Assembly (NCBI GenBank): GCA_037445375.1
Contig: JBBIKS010000033.1
Coordinates: 1-24,934 of the forward strand
DNA length: 24,934 nt
Source of the DNA: DYHD01 sp037445375
Lineage (GTDB): Bacteria > Nitrospirota > Thermodesulfovibrionia > Thermodesulfovibrionales > Dissulfurispiraceae
Direction: 5' to 3'
A model generated the notes under the pieces. It ran no database searches. It saw only the letters and a program-made list of their open reading frames with translations, and was not told where the DNA came from. Position numbers and translations under genes: made by a program. Below are positions 7,311-15,684 of this stretch, piece after piece (the first letter of the stretch is position 1; each line of letters opens with the position of its first letter).

Positions 7311-8262
7311 TTTGTTGGAGTTTTTGAAAAACTCCGATGATTTTCTTATAGTTACACACATCAGTCCTGATGGAGACGGAATCGGATCTTCAGCCGCCCT
7401 TTTTATGATGCTTCAAGCTATTGGCAAAAAAAAGGCACTCTTAATCAAAGATACTTACCCTAATCAATACTTATTCCTGCCGCGGGCTGGGGATTTTTTC
7501 TCTTTGAGGAGTTACATTGATTCTGGGCAAAAGGCTGAAAATCTTATCCTCGTTGATTGTAATGAGATAAAAAGAACAGGGATAGAAGCATCCTTCTTTC
7601 ATGAATTCAGCTTCTCTAAAACTGCTGTAATAGACCACCATGAAACAAACAAGTCCTTTGCCGATATTCGCTGGATAGTTCCGGAATCCCCAGCAACTGG
7701 GCTGATGATTTACCACCTCATAAAATATATGGGAATTAAAATAACTCCAGAAATGGCAATAAATCTTTATACCGCTATTGCTTTTGATACGGGTAATTTC
7801 AGATATGAAAACACAACTCCTGATGTGTTCCGAGCGGCTGCCGATTTAACCGAGGCAGGGGCAAAGCCTCATCAGGTCTATTCATCTTTATTTGAAAAAT
7901 GGACTCTCAATCGCTTTAAGCTCCTTCTATCTGTGATGGGATCATTAGAATTAGAAGACGGCTTGGCAATGGCGGCTATCACAACACAAATGTTATCAGA
8001 AACATCTTCTACAGAAGATGATACGGAAAGCTTTGTTTCCTTCCCAAGAATTCTTAATGAAGTCAAGGTCTCTGCTATAATCAGAGAAACAAATGATAAT
8101 TATTACAGGGTTAGTCTTAGATCAAAAAGTGCAATAGATGTCGCCACGGTTGCAGAGGCATTTGGCGGCGGTGGTCATAAAAACGCCGCAGGTTTCAGGA
8201 CAAAAGGTGACCTCGAAACACTGAAGAAAAACCTTAAAGATAAAATAAAGGGGTGTTTTTAA
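7294..8262 (+). CDS. nrnA: DHH family nanoRNase / pAp phosphatase
   Basis: This is a DHH-DHHA1 phosphoesterase of the NrnA type, which degrades 2-5-mer RNAs and dephosphorylates 3'-phosphoadenosine 5'-phosphate, in the cytoplasm with divalent metal. In 322 residues I see the first metal motif THISPDGDGIGSS (about 20-32), the DHH motif DHHETN (114-119) and the C-terminal substrate-binding FGGGGHKNAAGF (290-301). The ATG at 7294 lies inside the rbfA 3' end with AAGGAAAAG just upstream, indicating translational coupling. The order rbfA-nrnA is a common bacterial arrangement; truB, which usually follows, is missing and mutL follows instead. Family assignment is firm; the exact split between nanoRNase and pAp phosphatase activity cannot be read from sequence. 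Confidence 0.92.
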   Translation: MIPPADLLEFLKNSDDFLIVTHISPDGDGIGSSAALFMMLQAIGKKKALLIKDTYPNQYLFLPRAGDFFSLRSYIDSGQKAENLILVDCNEIKRTGIEASFFHEFSFSKTAVIDHHETNKSFADIRWIVPESPATGLMIYHLIKYMGIKITPEMAINLYTAIAFDTGNFRYENTTPDVFRAAADLTEAGAKPHQVYSSLFEKWTLNRFKLLLSVMGSLELEDGLAMAAITTQMLSETSSTEDDTESFVSFPRILNEVKVSAIIRETNDNYYRVSLRSKSAIDVATVAEAFGGGGHKNAAGFRTKGDLETLKKNLKDKIKGCF

Positions 8263-8326
8263 ATATTTTTAAAGTTTTAATTCAGATCCGATCTAATTTT
8301 ACATATTTTACGGATTAAAGAATCTC

Positions 8327-10042
8327 GTGCCAAATATAACCGTTTTGCCCATATCCCTGAGAAATAAGATCGCTGCAGGTGAGGTAATCGAAAGGCCTGC
8401 ATCTGTAGTAAAGGAACTCATAGAAAACTCAATAGATGCCCAAAGTTCACATATAGAAGTCAATATACTCGGCGCGGGCAGAAAACTAATCAGGGTTTCA
8501 GACGACGGTTGTGGAATGGATAGGGACGATGCCGTGCTTGCCTTTGAGAGATATGCAACGAGCAAGATAATTAATGAAGCCGACCTTTTCAAGATTAAAA
8601 CGCTTGGCTTTAGAGGCGAAGCACTATCTTCCATTTCAGCAGTCTCAAAGATAAGACTCTCTACAGCATTAAATCAACCGACCGAGAGATCGGTACAGTC
8701 TCCGGCAGGAACATGCGTAGAGGCTGTAGGGGGAGAGATAAGTGAAATTAAGGTATGCTCGACAATTGGAACCACGATAGAGGTCAGAGATATTTTTTTT
8801 AATATGCCTGCTCGAAAAAAATTTTTGAAATCCGATAATACCGAAAATCACCACATTATAGATGTCATTACAAAAGAGGCTATCGCCCAGTATAAGACTG
8901 CATTTGCCTTGACAATGGATGGGCAGGATGTCCTGAAACTTCCGCGGACATCATCTGAAAAGGAAAGGCTATTGCAGATATTTGGTAAAGAACTTTTTGA
9001 TGAGCTTCTTGAAGTCGAGGCTGAATATGGACAGATATACATAAAGGCTTTTATATCGGGCAGCACAAGATTCAGGGGCAACAAGTCGAATCAGTTTATT
9101 TTTATAAATAAACGTTCTGTGAGAGATCAGGCAATTACCCATGCTGTTTATAAAAGCTATGGAGAGCTTATTCCGCGCGACAGGCATCCGATTTTTTTTC
9201 TTTTCATTGATATACATCCTGAACTGGTTGATTTTAATGTCCATCCGACGAAGAAGGAGGTAAGATTCAGGGATAAAAGCATGTTATTTAATTTCATCAA
9301 CCAAAACCTTGAATCTGCTATCAGAACTTCAAGCTGCAATACCGAGTGCCTAATAAGGATATCTGATAATCAAATTTCTTCTTTACCATTAACTCTCAGA
9401 GACAACAATTCACCTTATCAGAAAGTTGCAGAGCATATCCCGCTTTATTGTTTGGATTATTCTGAGAATACACCTTATATCTATCTTGGAGAAACCTTTG
9501 TAGCAATTCCTGATAATAATGGATTGGTAATAATTGACTATCATGCGGCACACGAAAGGATTATTTACGAAAGACTCTTAAAGAAAAAAGACATCAAGTC
9601 AATTAGTCTTCTTCTCCCGCAAAATATTAAACTTGAGGCGGCTGCATACAGAATTATCATTGAAAATCTGGAGCTTTTGAATGAGTTTGGTTTTGAGATT
9701 AAGGATTTTGGTCATCGAACCGTTATTATAAGAAACCTGCCCGGCTTTCTGGAAAATGCTGACCTGAATAGCCTTCTTACCGATGTAGCAGCATCTCTTA
9801 GTTATGGAAAGGAAATGAACGGCAATGCCTCTCCAGAAGGGATAAATTCAGCACGAAAAAGGCTTGCGGCAAAAATAGCATGTCATAGTTCCATCAGAGG
9901 CAGGGAAGTTCCTGACGGCAGGAGGATTGCCGCATTGCTGAAAGACCTATGCTTAACAGAGGTTCCTGATAGTTGTCCTCATGGAAGGCCGACAAAGATC
10001 AACATTTCTATCAGCGAACTCAGAAAAATATTCAAGAAATAA
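8327..10042 (+). CDS. mutL: DNA mismatch repair protein MutL
   Basis: MutL couples MutS mismatch recognition to strand removal. The 571-residue protein has the GHKL ATPase (about 1-330) with NKIAAGEVIERPASVVKEL, the Mg-binding ENSIDA, DDGCGM, and TLGFRGEALSSIS, then a short linker and the C-terminal dimerization domain. That domain carries the endonuclease motif DYHAAHERIIYE (404-415), a Tyr variant of DQHA(x)2E(x)4E, with ACHSSIRG (518-525) and CPHGRPT (550-556). It is therefore predicted to nick DNA itself, as in bacteria lacking MutH. The start is GTG at 8327 with only AAAG upstream. No mutS lies in the window. The linker looks shorter than in enterobacterial MutL. Confidence 0.96.
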   Translation: MPNITVLPISLRNKIAAGEVIERPASVVKELIENSIDAQSSHIEVNILGAGRKLIRVSDDGCGMDRDDAVLAFERYATSKIINEADLFKIKTLGFRGEALSSISAVSKIRLSTALNQPTERSVQSPAGTCVEAVGGEISEIKVCSTIGTTIEVRDIFFNMPARKKFLKSDNTENHHIIDVITKEAIAQYKTAFALTMDGQDVLKLPRTSSEKERLLQIFGKELFDELLEVEAEYGQIYIKAFISGSTRFRGNKSNQFIFINKRSVRDQAITHAVYKSYGELIPRDRHPIFFLFIDIHPELVDFNVHPTKKEVRFRDKSMLFNFINQNLESAIRTSSCNTECLIRISDNQISSLPLTLRDNNSPYQKVAEHIPLYCLDYSENTPYIYLGETFVAIPDNNGLVIIDYHAAHERIIYERLLKKKDIKSISLLLPQNIKLEAAAYRIIIENLELLNEFGFEIKDFGHRTVIIRNLPGFLENADLNSLLTDVAASLSYGKEMNGNASPEGINSARKRLAAKIACHSSIRGREVPDGRRIAALLKDLCLTEVPDSCPHGRPTKINISISELRKIFKK

Positions 10043-10064
10043 ATATTTTTCATGAGTTTTTTAT

Positions 10065-10092
10065 TTGCTTTTACTTTAAATCATTGTATAAT
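10065..10092 (+). promoter_or_regulatory. Sigma-70-type promoter for the pilT pair
   Basis: TTGCTT (10065-10070) and a consensus TATAAT (10087-10092) are 16 bases apart, about 60 bases before the first pilT-like gene. It lies in the only sizeable gap between mutL and that gene. Confidence 0.55.
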
Positions 10093-10151
10093 TCTATAAA
10101 AGATTAAATATAATTTATAATGAAGTTAATTCCAAGTTGTAGAGGTGATTC

Positions 10152-11237
10152 ATGGAGCTTATCGAAATTCTTACAAAAGCTGTCCAGTCAAAGGCTTCAG
10201 ATATACATATTGTAGTTGAAAAGCCTCCGATGGTGAGAATAAACGGCAAAGTCATGCCTTTGCCCAATTTTCCAGTTCTTACCGCTGAGGATACCAAGTC
10301 GATAGTATATAGCATGTTATTTCAGGATCAGATTGCAAAGTTTGAAGAGCGGCTTGAATTGGACATGTCTTATTTTATTCCTGGATTAAGCCGTTTCAGA
10401 GTAAATATTTTATCCCAAAAAAATGGCATTGAAGCTGCTATGAGACTTATTCCGAGCAAGATACCCACACCTTCAGAGATTAAATTGTCTGATGCAATAT
10501 TATCCCTTACTAAACTCCCAAGAGGTCTTATACTTATTACCGGTCCGACAGGAACGGGCAAAACTACCACTCTTGCCTCAATGCTAAATGTCATCAATAT
10601 GGAAAGGTATGAACACATCCTGACTATTGAAGAGCCAATAGAATATGTTTATGATCATAAAAGATGCATAGTAAGACAAAGAGAGGTGGGACTTAATACT
10701 CATTCCTTCACAGAGGCATTAAAACATGCCTTGAGGCAGGACCCAGATGTGATTCTGGTTGGTGAGATGAGGGATTTGGAGACCATCTCCCTCGCCTTAA
10801 CCGCTGCTGAAACAGGTCATCTCGTTTTTTCAACCCTGCATACACAAGATGCTCCACAGACAGTCGATAGGGTGATAGATGTGTTCCCTCCTCATCAGCA
10901 ACATCAGGTTCGGGCACAATTAGCAGCTACCTTGAAGGGTGTAATAAGTCAGCAGCTAGTGCCCCGTGCAGATGGAAGAGGGAGGGTAGCAGCAAGAGAG
11001 GTAATGATAGTTACGCCTGCAATATCAAATCTTATAAGGGAAGGCAAAACCCATCAGATTTATGGTTCGATAGAAACGGGCTTGAAGTTTGGCATGCATA
11101 CCTTGGAGTCTTCTCTGGCTGATCTTGTGAAAGACAAATTAATAACCTTAGAGCACGCCTTTTCAAAGGCTAACAATCCTGATTTATTAAGGCTTAAGCT
11201 GTCTGCTATGGGTGTAAAAATGCAAGCAGCTCTTTAG
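10152..11237 (+). CDS. pilT: Type IV pilus retraction ATPase PilT
   Basis: PilT is the hexameric ATPase at the pilus base that drives depolymerization and twitching motility. The 361-residue protein has the N-terminal PAS-like domain (about 1-100: KASDIHIVVEKPPMVRINGK), Walker A GPTGTGKTT (131-139), the Asp box with TIEEPIEYV, Walker B VILVGEMRD (about 199-207), and the His box HLVFSTLHT (about 225-233). The PilT signature near the C-terminus, AISNLIREGKTHQIY, is one residue off AIRNLIRE, which supports PilT over PilU. GAGGTGA precedes the ATG. A second family member follows after 13 bases, so the two are co-transcribed. No pilus assembly genes are nearby. Gliding or other secretion-retraction roles cannot be excluded. 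Confidence 0.93.
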   Translation: MELIEILTKAVQSKASDIHIVVEKPPMVRINGKVMPLPNFPVLTAEDTKSIVYSMLFQDQIAKFEERLELDMSYFIPGLSRFRVNILSQKNGIEAAMRLIPSKIPTPSEIKLSDAILSLTKLPRGLILITGPTGTGKTTTLASMLNVINMERYEHILTIEEPIEYVYDHKRCIVRQREVGLNTHSFTEALKHALRQDPDVILVGEMRDLETISLALTAAETGHLVFSTLHTQDAPQTVDRVIDVFPPHQQHQVRAQLAATLKGVISQQLVPRADGRGRVAAREVMIVTPAISNLIREGKTHQIYGSIETGLKFGMHTLESSLADLVKDKLITLEHAFSKANNPDLLRLKLSAMGVKMQAAL

Positions 11238-11250
11238 AGAGGTAAATTAT

Positions 11251-12387
11251 ATGAAAATTGATATTTATTTAAAAGAACTCGTAGAAAAAAAGGGATCAGA
11301 CCTGCATCTGAAGGTCGGCAGGCCTCCACTTATGAGAATTAATGGTGAATTAACCCCAACTTCACACCCTGTAATAAGTAAAAAGGAGATGGTGGATATC
11401 TTGCTCCCCATGCTTACCGAAATTCAAATGAACAAGCTGGAAAAAGAAAGGGATGTTGACTTCTCCTATCTAATTGAAGGACTTGGACGTTTTAGGGGCA
11501 ACATATTTTTTCAGATGGGCAATTTGGGCGGCGTTTTTAGATTCATACCTTTTCATATAAAGACAATTGATGACCTTGGACTGCCTCAGGTTTTAAAAGA
11601 AATTGCTTCGGAAAATCAAGGGCTAGTTTTAGTTACAGGACCTACAGGGAGCGGCAAATCAACAACCCTTGCTGCCATGATTCATTATATAAATGAAAGA
11701 GCTAATAAACATATAGTAACGGCTGAGGACCCTATTGAGTTTGTTCATTCTGATATAAAATGCACTGTTAACCAAAGAGAGATTGGCAATGATGCTCGTA
11801 CATTTACAGAAGCGGTTAAGAAGGCAATGAGACAGGACCCTGATGTAATACTTATTGGTGAGATGAGAGACAACGAGACTATAAATATGGCGTTGAGGGC
11901 ATCCGAAACAGGGCATCTTGTATTCAGCACACTTCATACCACATATGCGAAACAATCAATAAATAGAATTATTGATGCATTTCCACTTGAAGACCAGCAA
12001 TATATAAGGGTGCGCACGGCAATGACCCTTCGTGCAGTTATAGCTCAGAAATTAGTAGTAAAGGCCGATGGTTCGGCCAGGATTGCAGCAATGGAGATAA
12101 TGCTTAATACCCCCACTATAAAGAAAATGATCTCAGAGGAAAAATTAGATCAAATAGATCAAATTATCGCTGAATCTAAAAAGCTTTATAAAATGCAGAG
12201 CCTCAATCAACATCTCTTTGATTATGTAAAGCAAGGTATAGTTACAAAAGAAGAGGCTCTTTCTCAAAGCCAGAATCCAAATGACCTGAAGATAATGTTC
12301 AATACGCTTCTTGCTACAGGTTCAACTACCGAACAAAAGAAGGTGGCTGCGACAGATCCTGCATGGATGCAGAAGACAAAGCGATAA
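11251..12387 (+). CDS. PilT/PilU-family retraction ATPase, second copy
   Basis: This is a 378-residue paralogue of the preceding gene, with the same layout: GSDLHLKVGRPPLMRINGEL (about 15-34), Walker A GPTGSGKST (130-138), TAEDPIEFV, Walker B VILIGEMRD and His box HLVFSTLHT. The AIRNLIRE signature is replaced by TPTIKKMISEEKLDQI, and the C-terminus is longer (MQSLNQHLFDYVKQGIVTKEEAL, as a region). A tandem partner lacking the AIRNLIRE motif resembles PilU, the accessory retraction ATPase that works with PilT under load; I infer this from order and motifs only. The AGAGGTAAATTAT leader gives a ribosome binding site. The gene ends before a repeat-rich convergent gap. Confidence 0.88.
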   Translation: MKIDIYLKELVEKKGSDLHLKVGRPPLMRINGELTPTSHPVISKKEMVDILLPMLTEIQMNKLEKERDVDFSYLIEGLGRFRGNIFFQMGNLGGVFRFIPFHIKTIDDLGLPQVLKEIASENQGLVLVTGPTGSGKSTTLAAMIHYINERANKHIVTAEDPIEFVHSDIKCTVNQREIGNDARTFTEAVKKAMRQDPDVILIGEMRDNETINMALRASETGHLVFSTLHTTYAKQSINRIIDAFPLEDQQYIRVRTAMTLRAVIAQKLVVKADGSARIAAMEIMLNTPTIKKMISEEKLDQIDQIIAESKKLYKMQSLNQHLFDYVKQGIVTKEEALSQSQNPNDLKIMFNTLLATGSTTEQKKVAATDPAWMQKTKR

Positions 12388-12413
12388 GAGGTTTTTGAGG
12401 CTGATTTTTGTTT

Positions 12414-12606
12414 GCTAAATAGTGTCTGTTTATAAATGCCGATGTCAGCTTAAAGCCGTCATTCTCGCAGTCTTTTAATCGGGCATCCAGAATCCTTTAA
12501 AAAGATTCTGGATGCCCGATTAAAGCACATGGGGCATGACGATATATAAAACATAGAAGTATAGAAAAACAAAATAACCATAGTTAATAAACAAACTCTA
12601 TTTAGC
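12414..12606. repeat. MITE-like element, family B, copy 2
   Basis: Inverted termini of 23 bases at 12414-12436 and 12584-12606 match at 20 positions (GCTAAATAG, then GTCTGTTTATA-like). They share the GTCTGTTTATA core of the termini at 3821 and 18044. The element spans most of the gap between the convergent pilT pair and the ABC ATPase gene. It contains the large hairpin at 12457-12541 and no open reading frame. Confidence 0.55.
12457..12541. repeat. Dispersed-type palindrome in a convergent gap
   Basis: A perfect 21-bp stem (12474-12494 with 12504-12524; TTTAATCGGGCATCCAG then AATC) closes on a 9-base loop. Outside it CGTCAT (12457-12462) pairs with ATGACG (12536-12541). The CGTCATTCTCGCAGTC and CGGGCATCCAGAATC strings resemble widely dispersed intergenic palindromes known from many bacterial genomes. 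It may stop convergent transcription, although neither side has a T-run. Confidence 0.6.
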
Positions 12607-12626
12607 AGGGGTATTGCGCATTCAGA

Positions 12627-13397
12627 CTATTGTCGAGTATCCATAAAAGGAGTCAATGTAATCTCCCCCGTTTGGATCTCTATATCAGCATCCACATTGA
12701 AAACCTTTTGGATATTATCTTTTGTAAATATATCCTTCTTGCCCGATGCTGCTATACATCCATCTGATAGCATTATATAATCGGCATCGAGCTTTGCTGC
12801 TGTTGTTAAATCGTGTATTACCATCACTATGGTAAATTTATGTGATAATATTTCTCTTATCAATGAAAAAAATCTTATCTGATTATAGATATCCAGAAAT
12901 GTTAATGGCTCATCAAAAAGTATAATCTTAGGCTCTTGAGCCAAAACCCTTGCTATCATTACAAGCTGTCTTTCCCCACCAGAAAGTTGATTGTAAGGCT
13001 TGTCTTTGAGTTCGATAATACCAACCTTTTCCATAGCTTCTGTGGCTTTGAACTTATCTTCTCTATTTGGAGAATATAAAATATAAGAAGCCCTTCCTGT
13101 AATTACTACCTCCTCAACTGTATAAGGGAAAACGGTATTATGAGACTGGGCAAGGAATCCTATCATCTTAGCCCTTTCGGTAAAAGGCATTTTATTAATG
13201 TCCTCCCCATAAATCTCGATCCGCCCTCTTTGAGGCTTTAAGATACCCGCCATAAGTTTAAGGAGGGTTGATTTGCCGCTTCCGTTTCTACCTAACAAGA
13301 CGACGAAGGAACCATCTTTAATCTCAAAATCAATTCCTTTGAGAATTGTTTTTCCGTCATATCCAAAGGATAATTCAGCAGCTTTAAGGGCATCCAT
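12627..13397 (-). CDS. Metal-chelate ABC transporter ATP-binding protein (FecE/BtuD family)
   Basis: This is the 256-residue ATPase of an ABC importer. Walker A GRNGSGKST (about 36-44), the Q-loop in GFLAQSHN, signature LSGGERQ (about 139-145), Walker B IILFDEP (about 161-167), the D-loop and H-loop VIHD (about 193-196) are all present, so it should hydrolyse ATP. The C-terminal TKDNIQKVFNVDADI segment is typical of the FecE/BtuD group that serves iron-siderophore, haem and cobalamin importers. It follows the permease gene by 5 bases and is the last gene of the importer transcript. Start ATG at 13397 gives a normal N-terminus (MDALKAAELSFGYDGK). The substrate cannot be told from this subunit. 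Confidence 0.92.
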   Translation of the reverse strand: MDALKAAELSFGYDGKTILKGIDFEIKDGSFVVLLGRNGSGKSTLLKLMAGILKPQRGRIEIYGEDINKMPFTERAKMIGFLAQSHNTVFPYTVEEVVITGRASYILYSPNREDKFKATEAMEKVGIIELKDKPYNQLSGGERQLVMIARVLAQEPKIILFDEPLTFLDIYNQIRFFSLIREILSHKFTIVMVIHDLTTAAKLDADYIMLSDGCIAASGKKDIFTKDNIQKVFNVDADIEIQTGEITLTPFMDTRQ

Positions 13398-13402
13398 AGA
13401 AG

Positions 13403-14404
13403 TCAGTCTCCATAGCCGTGCTTGAGCCTCTTAAGAAGATAAATAAAAAAAGGACCGCCTATCAATGTAGTAAAGATTCCAATTGGTATTTCAAACTGAG
13501 ATACTGTCCTTGAGAAGTTATCGACGAGCAGTAGAAAACTTCCTCCAAAGGCAAATGAAATGGGTATGACCCTTTGGTTGTCATATCCTATCATCATCCT
13601 TATCATGTGAGGAACTACAAGTCCCACCATTCCTATTATGCCAGCAACAGCAACAGAGGCAGAGGCTATCAATGTAGAAGGAATTAATATCAAAATTTTT
13701 AATGTTGTTGGATTATAACCTACAGTTCTTGTCTCAATGTCGCCCAATGATATGACATTCAAACGCCACCTAATTAGAAATAGCAATAGAGAGCCTGCAA
13801 CGATTGGGATTGCCATTGATTTCACCCCTGTCCATGAAGCATTATGCAGGTTGCCCATAATCCAATAGACAATCCCCTGCAGCCTGAAGGGATCGGTCAA
13901 GAACTGGACAATGGTCAAGCAGGCAGTAAAAATGCCCGATACTATTACGCCTGATAGTATCATCGAGAGTATAGATATCTCTCCTTTCCTTAATGCCAGA
14001 AAATAGGTAAGGCATACAGCAAAAAGCCCAAATACAAAGGCAGAAATCTGTATGGGCATATTTAACCTTGTCATTGCCAGCGCAGCACCAAATGCAGCAC
14101 CTGAAGACAAACCTAACAAATAAGGCTCAACGAGTGGATTTCTTATCATTGCCTGAAGGGATGAGCCAGAGGTTGTAAGGGCTGCCCCGACAAGGAATGC
14201 CGTGATTATCCTCGGAAGTCTTATTTCCAAGACGACTGTTTCTACTATTTGTAAATCTACAAAATCAGGAGGTGAGATTCCAAAAATTTTAAACATGAGC
14301 CAATAATAAACATCTACTTGTTTAATTGTCTCAGAAGGTCCTATGAAAAGTGATAGAAAAATAAGAGGCAAAGGAAGGATATAAAATAGTGACTCTCTTT
14401 TCAC
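13403..14404 (-). CDS. FecCD-family ABC transporter permease
   Basis: This is the inner-membrane channel of a type II ABC importer, 333 residues and about ten predicted membrane segments. Family landmarks are EIRLPRIITAFLVGAALTTSG (as a region, about 51-71), NPLVEPYLLGLSSGAAFGA (about 83-101), WIMGNLHNASW (about 182-192), and VAGIIGMVGLVVPHMIRMMIG (as a region, about 253-273), the loop that contacts the ATPase. It starts with GTG at 14404, overlapping the stop of the binding-protein gene by four bases, and is followed by the ATPase gene after 5 bases: a tightly coupled set. The length matches BtuC/FecD. Ligand specificity is not readable here. Confidence 0.93.
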   Translation of the reverse strand: MKRESLFYILPLPLIFLSLFIGPSETIKQVDVYYWLMFKIFGISPPDFVDLQIVETVVLEIRLPRIITAFLVGAALTTSGSSLQAMIRNPLVEPYLLGLSSGAAFGAALAMTRLNMPIQISAFVFGLFAVCLTYFLALRKGEISILSMILSGVIVSGIFTACLTIVQFLTDPFRLQGIVYWIMGNLHNASWTGVKSMAIPIVAGSLLLFLIRWRLNVISLGDIETRTVGYNPTTLKILILIPSTLIASASVAVAGIIGMVGLVVPHMIRMMIGYDNQRVIPISFAFGGSFLLLVDNFSRTVSQFEIPIGIFTTLIGGPFFIYLLKRLKHGYGD

Positions 14405-15411
14405 AAGGTGGTATTCCTTAGTTTATTAAAATATAGCGTCCCGAGCATCTTATCTCTCTCCTTTGTCATATCGAGGTCTTTAAAGAGTTCAGGATATGCC
14501 CATTTTGCGGTCATCTTAAGAGCATATTGGAATTTAAGCGTCCAAAGGTCATATAAGAATACCTCTGGCAGTTCATATACCCTTTTGTATTTGACTGCAT
14601 TAATATTCTGCCATTTTGAGTCATTTATTATATCTACGGGGTCTTTTTTGGCATTCAACCACATTATTATAATGTTTGGATTCCACTTTATTATCTTTTC
14701 CATACTAACTACTATATGTTCATCCTGATAAGGACAGACATTGATACAACCAGCCATTGAAAGAAGGTCATTGACTGAACTTTCCCTACAAGAGGTATTA
14801 AGATTGCCTTGAGCCCACATAAAGTATGCTTTTTGCCTTGTTTTTTCAGGTATTTTTTGGATTCTCTTTTGAAAAGAGGCTATCTCTCGCTTAGTATATT
14901 TAATTATCTCTTCAGCCCTTTTCTCGCTGCCAGTCAGCCTCCCAAGCTGGGCAATCTCTGTATAGACATCCTCAAATCGTTTGATAAAAACCCCAAAAAC
15001 AGGGATACCTCTTTCTTCAAGGGATTTTATAGTCTCTGTCTGCTTAGACCAGATGATTACGACATCAGGTTTAAGGGCAACAACGCTCTCAATATTTACA
15101 AAATCCCAATTGCCCGGGGTTGGAAGGGTCTTATTTCTTATTCTTTCATCCATCTGGGCATAATAGCGGAATACATCCCCAGTATAAACATTAGTTGATA
15201 CTGCTATAACCTTTTTTTCCTGTCCAAGCATATATATTGCCGAAAGAGCACTCTCAATCAGGCAGATAATCCTTGTTACAGGCTTATTGAAAACAAGTTC
15301 CTTGCCTCTGAAATCAGTAACCCTTATATCCCCCAATGCCGAAAAAGAAGGGCACGGGGCTATGAATATCAGGACTAAAGAGGTGTAAATAAGGTATTTA
15401 AAAGTTTTCAT
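14401..15411 (-). CDS. Periplasmic binding protein of an iron-complex/corrinoid-type ABC importer
   Basis: This is a class III (BtuF/FhuD-fold) substrate-binding protein of 336 residues. A Sec signal peptide covers about 1-26 (MKTFKYLIYTSL, cleavage likely after SFSA); the cysteine at 20 is preceded by IAP, so it is not a lipobox. The N-lobe begins IRVTDFRGKELVFNKPVTRII (as a region), with LKPDVVIIW (about 114-122), a long inter-lobe helix (about 155-190), and a C-lobe with SVNDLLSMAGCINV and WNPNIIIMW. Two cysteines near CINVC are unusual at this position. The ATG at 15411 has no ribosome binding site. It sits 273 bases after the TonB receptor terminator and overlaps the permease gene. Possible ligands include siderophores, corrinoids, haem or oxyanions handled by MolA-like relatives. 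Confidence 0.88.
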   Translation of the reverse strand: MKTFKYLIYTSLVLIFIAPCPSFSALGDIRVTDFRGKELVFNKPVTRIICLIESALSAIYMLGQEKKVIAVSTNVYTGDVFRYYAQMDERIRNKTLPTPGNWDFVNIESVVALKPDVVIIWSKQTETIKSLEERGIPVFGVFIKRFEDVYTEIAQLGRLTGSEKRAEEIIKYTKREIASFQKRIQKIPEKTRQKAYFMWAQGNLNTSCRESSVNDLLSMAGCINVCPYQDEHIVVSMEKIIKWNPNIIIMWLNAKKDPVDIINDSKWQNINAVKYKRVYELPEVFLYDLWTLKFQYALKMTAKWAYPELFKDLDMTKERDKMLGTLYFNKLRNTTL

Positions 15412-15431
15412 TTTATATCAAAAAAACTAAG

Positions 15432-15456
15432 ACCTAAGTTGAGCAATTTTTTATAG
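15432..15456. repeat. Single diverged terminus of repeat family A
   Basis: ACCTAAGTTGAGCAATTTTTT here differs at two positions from the 3031-3051 terminus of the complete element. No matching inverted partner is visible before 15684. It lies 21 bases upstream of the binding-protein start, as the complete copy lies just upstream of uvrC. Confidence 0.5.
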
Positions 15457-15625
15457 ATCTCAGATATGCCTCAATGCCTTTAGTAATGCGATAAAATTTA
15501 TTAAATGGCTTTTTATTTTGTTGAATGCATAGATTATACTGAAGTTGCCCTTAGATTAGGAGGGTTCGCCTCTAAGGTATCGCTAATAAAGGCTTTTCAG
15601 CACACCTGCAATTTATTTTAAGGTG

Positions 15626-15669
15626 CAAAAATAATAAAGAGGCTTCCGAAAAAGCGGAGCCTCCTTATT
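15626..15669 (-). terminator. Intrinsic terminator of the TonB receptor gene
   Basis: On the minus strand AATAAGGAGGCTCCG pairs with CGGAAGCCTCTTTATT (one bulged base and one G-T pair) around a short CTTTTT loop, followed by ATTTTTG. It begins 15 bases after the receptor stop codon, so the receptor can be made as a separate transcript from the ABC genes. Confidence 0.7.
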
Positions 15670-15684
15670 ATGACAGAAACTTAA

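Larger units (their letters stand above)
15412..15684. other. Gap between binding-protein and receptor genes
   Basis: The gap contains the receptor terminator, a diverged family A repeat terminus at 15432-15456, and a 7-bp hairpin CCTTAGA/TCTAAGG near 15549-15577. I see no clear -35/-10 pair for the binding-protein gene, so the importer genes may depend on read-through from the receptor gene or on a weak promoter in the repeat. Confidence 0.45.
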
